Source of the DNA: Maribellus sp. CM-23
GTDB lineage: Bacteria > Bacteroidota > Bacteroidia > Bacteroidales > Prolixibacteraceae
Direction: 5' to 3'
DNA length: 64,000 bases
NCBI RefSeq assembly: GCF_021354595.1
Contig: NZ_JADWYJ010000001.1
Location: 783,446 to 847,445, forward strand
The first letter of the stretch is position 1. Each line of letters begins with the position of its first letter. Made by a program: the position numbers and the translations under genes. Shown here piece after piece: positions 63,990 through 64,000 of the stretch. The notes under the pieces were generated by a model. That model saw only the letters and a list, made by a program, of their open reading frames with translations, was not told where the DNA came from and did not search any database.

Positions 63990-64000
63990 AAAGAAAATCC

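Overview
The window is a chromosomal segment of a Bacteroidota bacterium. The evidence is the full dcw order from mraZ to ftsQ with the long Bacteroidota-type MraY and a PASTA-tailed FtsI, a type IX secretion sorting domain, glycine-lipid acyltransferase homologues, promoters of the TTG...TAnnTTTG type, and the lptE/secG and ExbB/ExbD/ExbD arrangements. A marine or sediment Marinilabiliales/Prolixibacteraceae-like organism is my best guess, at low confidence below phylum level. Layout: 1-12004 is the minus-strand division and cell-wall operon (mraZ-rsmH-ftsL-ftsI-murE-mraY-murD-ftsW-murG-murC-ftsQ, the last cut by the window edge). It is preceded by four TGGAAT-like MraZ boxes at exact 10-bp spacing. 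12380-15024 holds a glsA/glsB-like aminolipid acyltransferase pair and a NUDIX-fold regulator that has lost its catalytic glutamates. 15059-17415 is a long PurF-type amidotransferase translationally coupled to a SPOR-domain protein. 17684-24306 contains miaB, small redox/NTPase/acetyltransferase genes, an AlbA_2 protein, alkaline phosphatase and a two-part acyltransferase. 24372-28790 has an M16C lipoprotein peptidase, a protein that is almost only a T9SS sorting domain, and kdsB. 29043-31727 is a sigma-54 activator-lptE-unknown-secG operon. 31829-38114 has a lipoprotein, a three-part AraC regulator, groES-groEL and gdhA. 38280-42783 has tatD, asparaginase, tRNA-Ser(GGA) and an ExbB-membrane protein-ExbD-ExbD transport operon. 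42853-50771 is mainly housekeeping (DEAD helicase, dprA, aroB, aroA, tadA, aspS). From about 50.8 to 55.5 kb the sequence becomes accessory in character. It contains a Bro-N/Fic fusion with an altered inhibitory motif, a C45-type Ntn hydrolase with a Crp-family regulator, and an AT-rich DUF6090-like membrane protein. Its intergenic DNA is dense in structure: REP-like GC motifs, a nested hairpin, a 27-bp palindrome, an orphan bidirectional terminator-like hairpin, and an array of a 41-bp unit in strict register whose copies carry a TTGAC...GTCAA inverted motif. This roughly 1-kb geneless block (54547-55508) is the best candidate for something undescribed. 55509-63989 returns to metabolic and envelope genes: fructose-6-phosphate aldolase-like transaldolase, ArsC-like protein, a membrane lipoprotein, pirin, a YncE/phosphoesterase fusion, a DUF6265-like protein, a double VOC protein and a Tat-exported aldo/keto reductase. 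Gene identities rest on motif recognition by eye. No database search was run.
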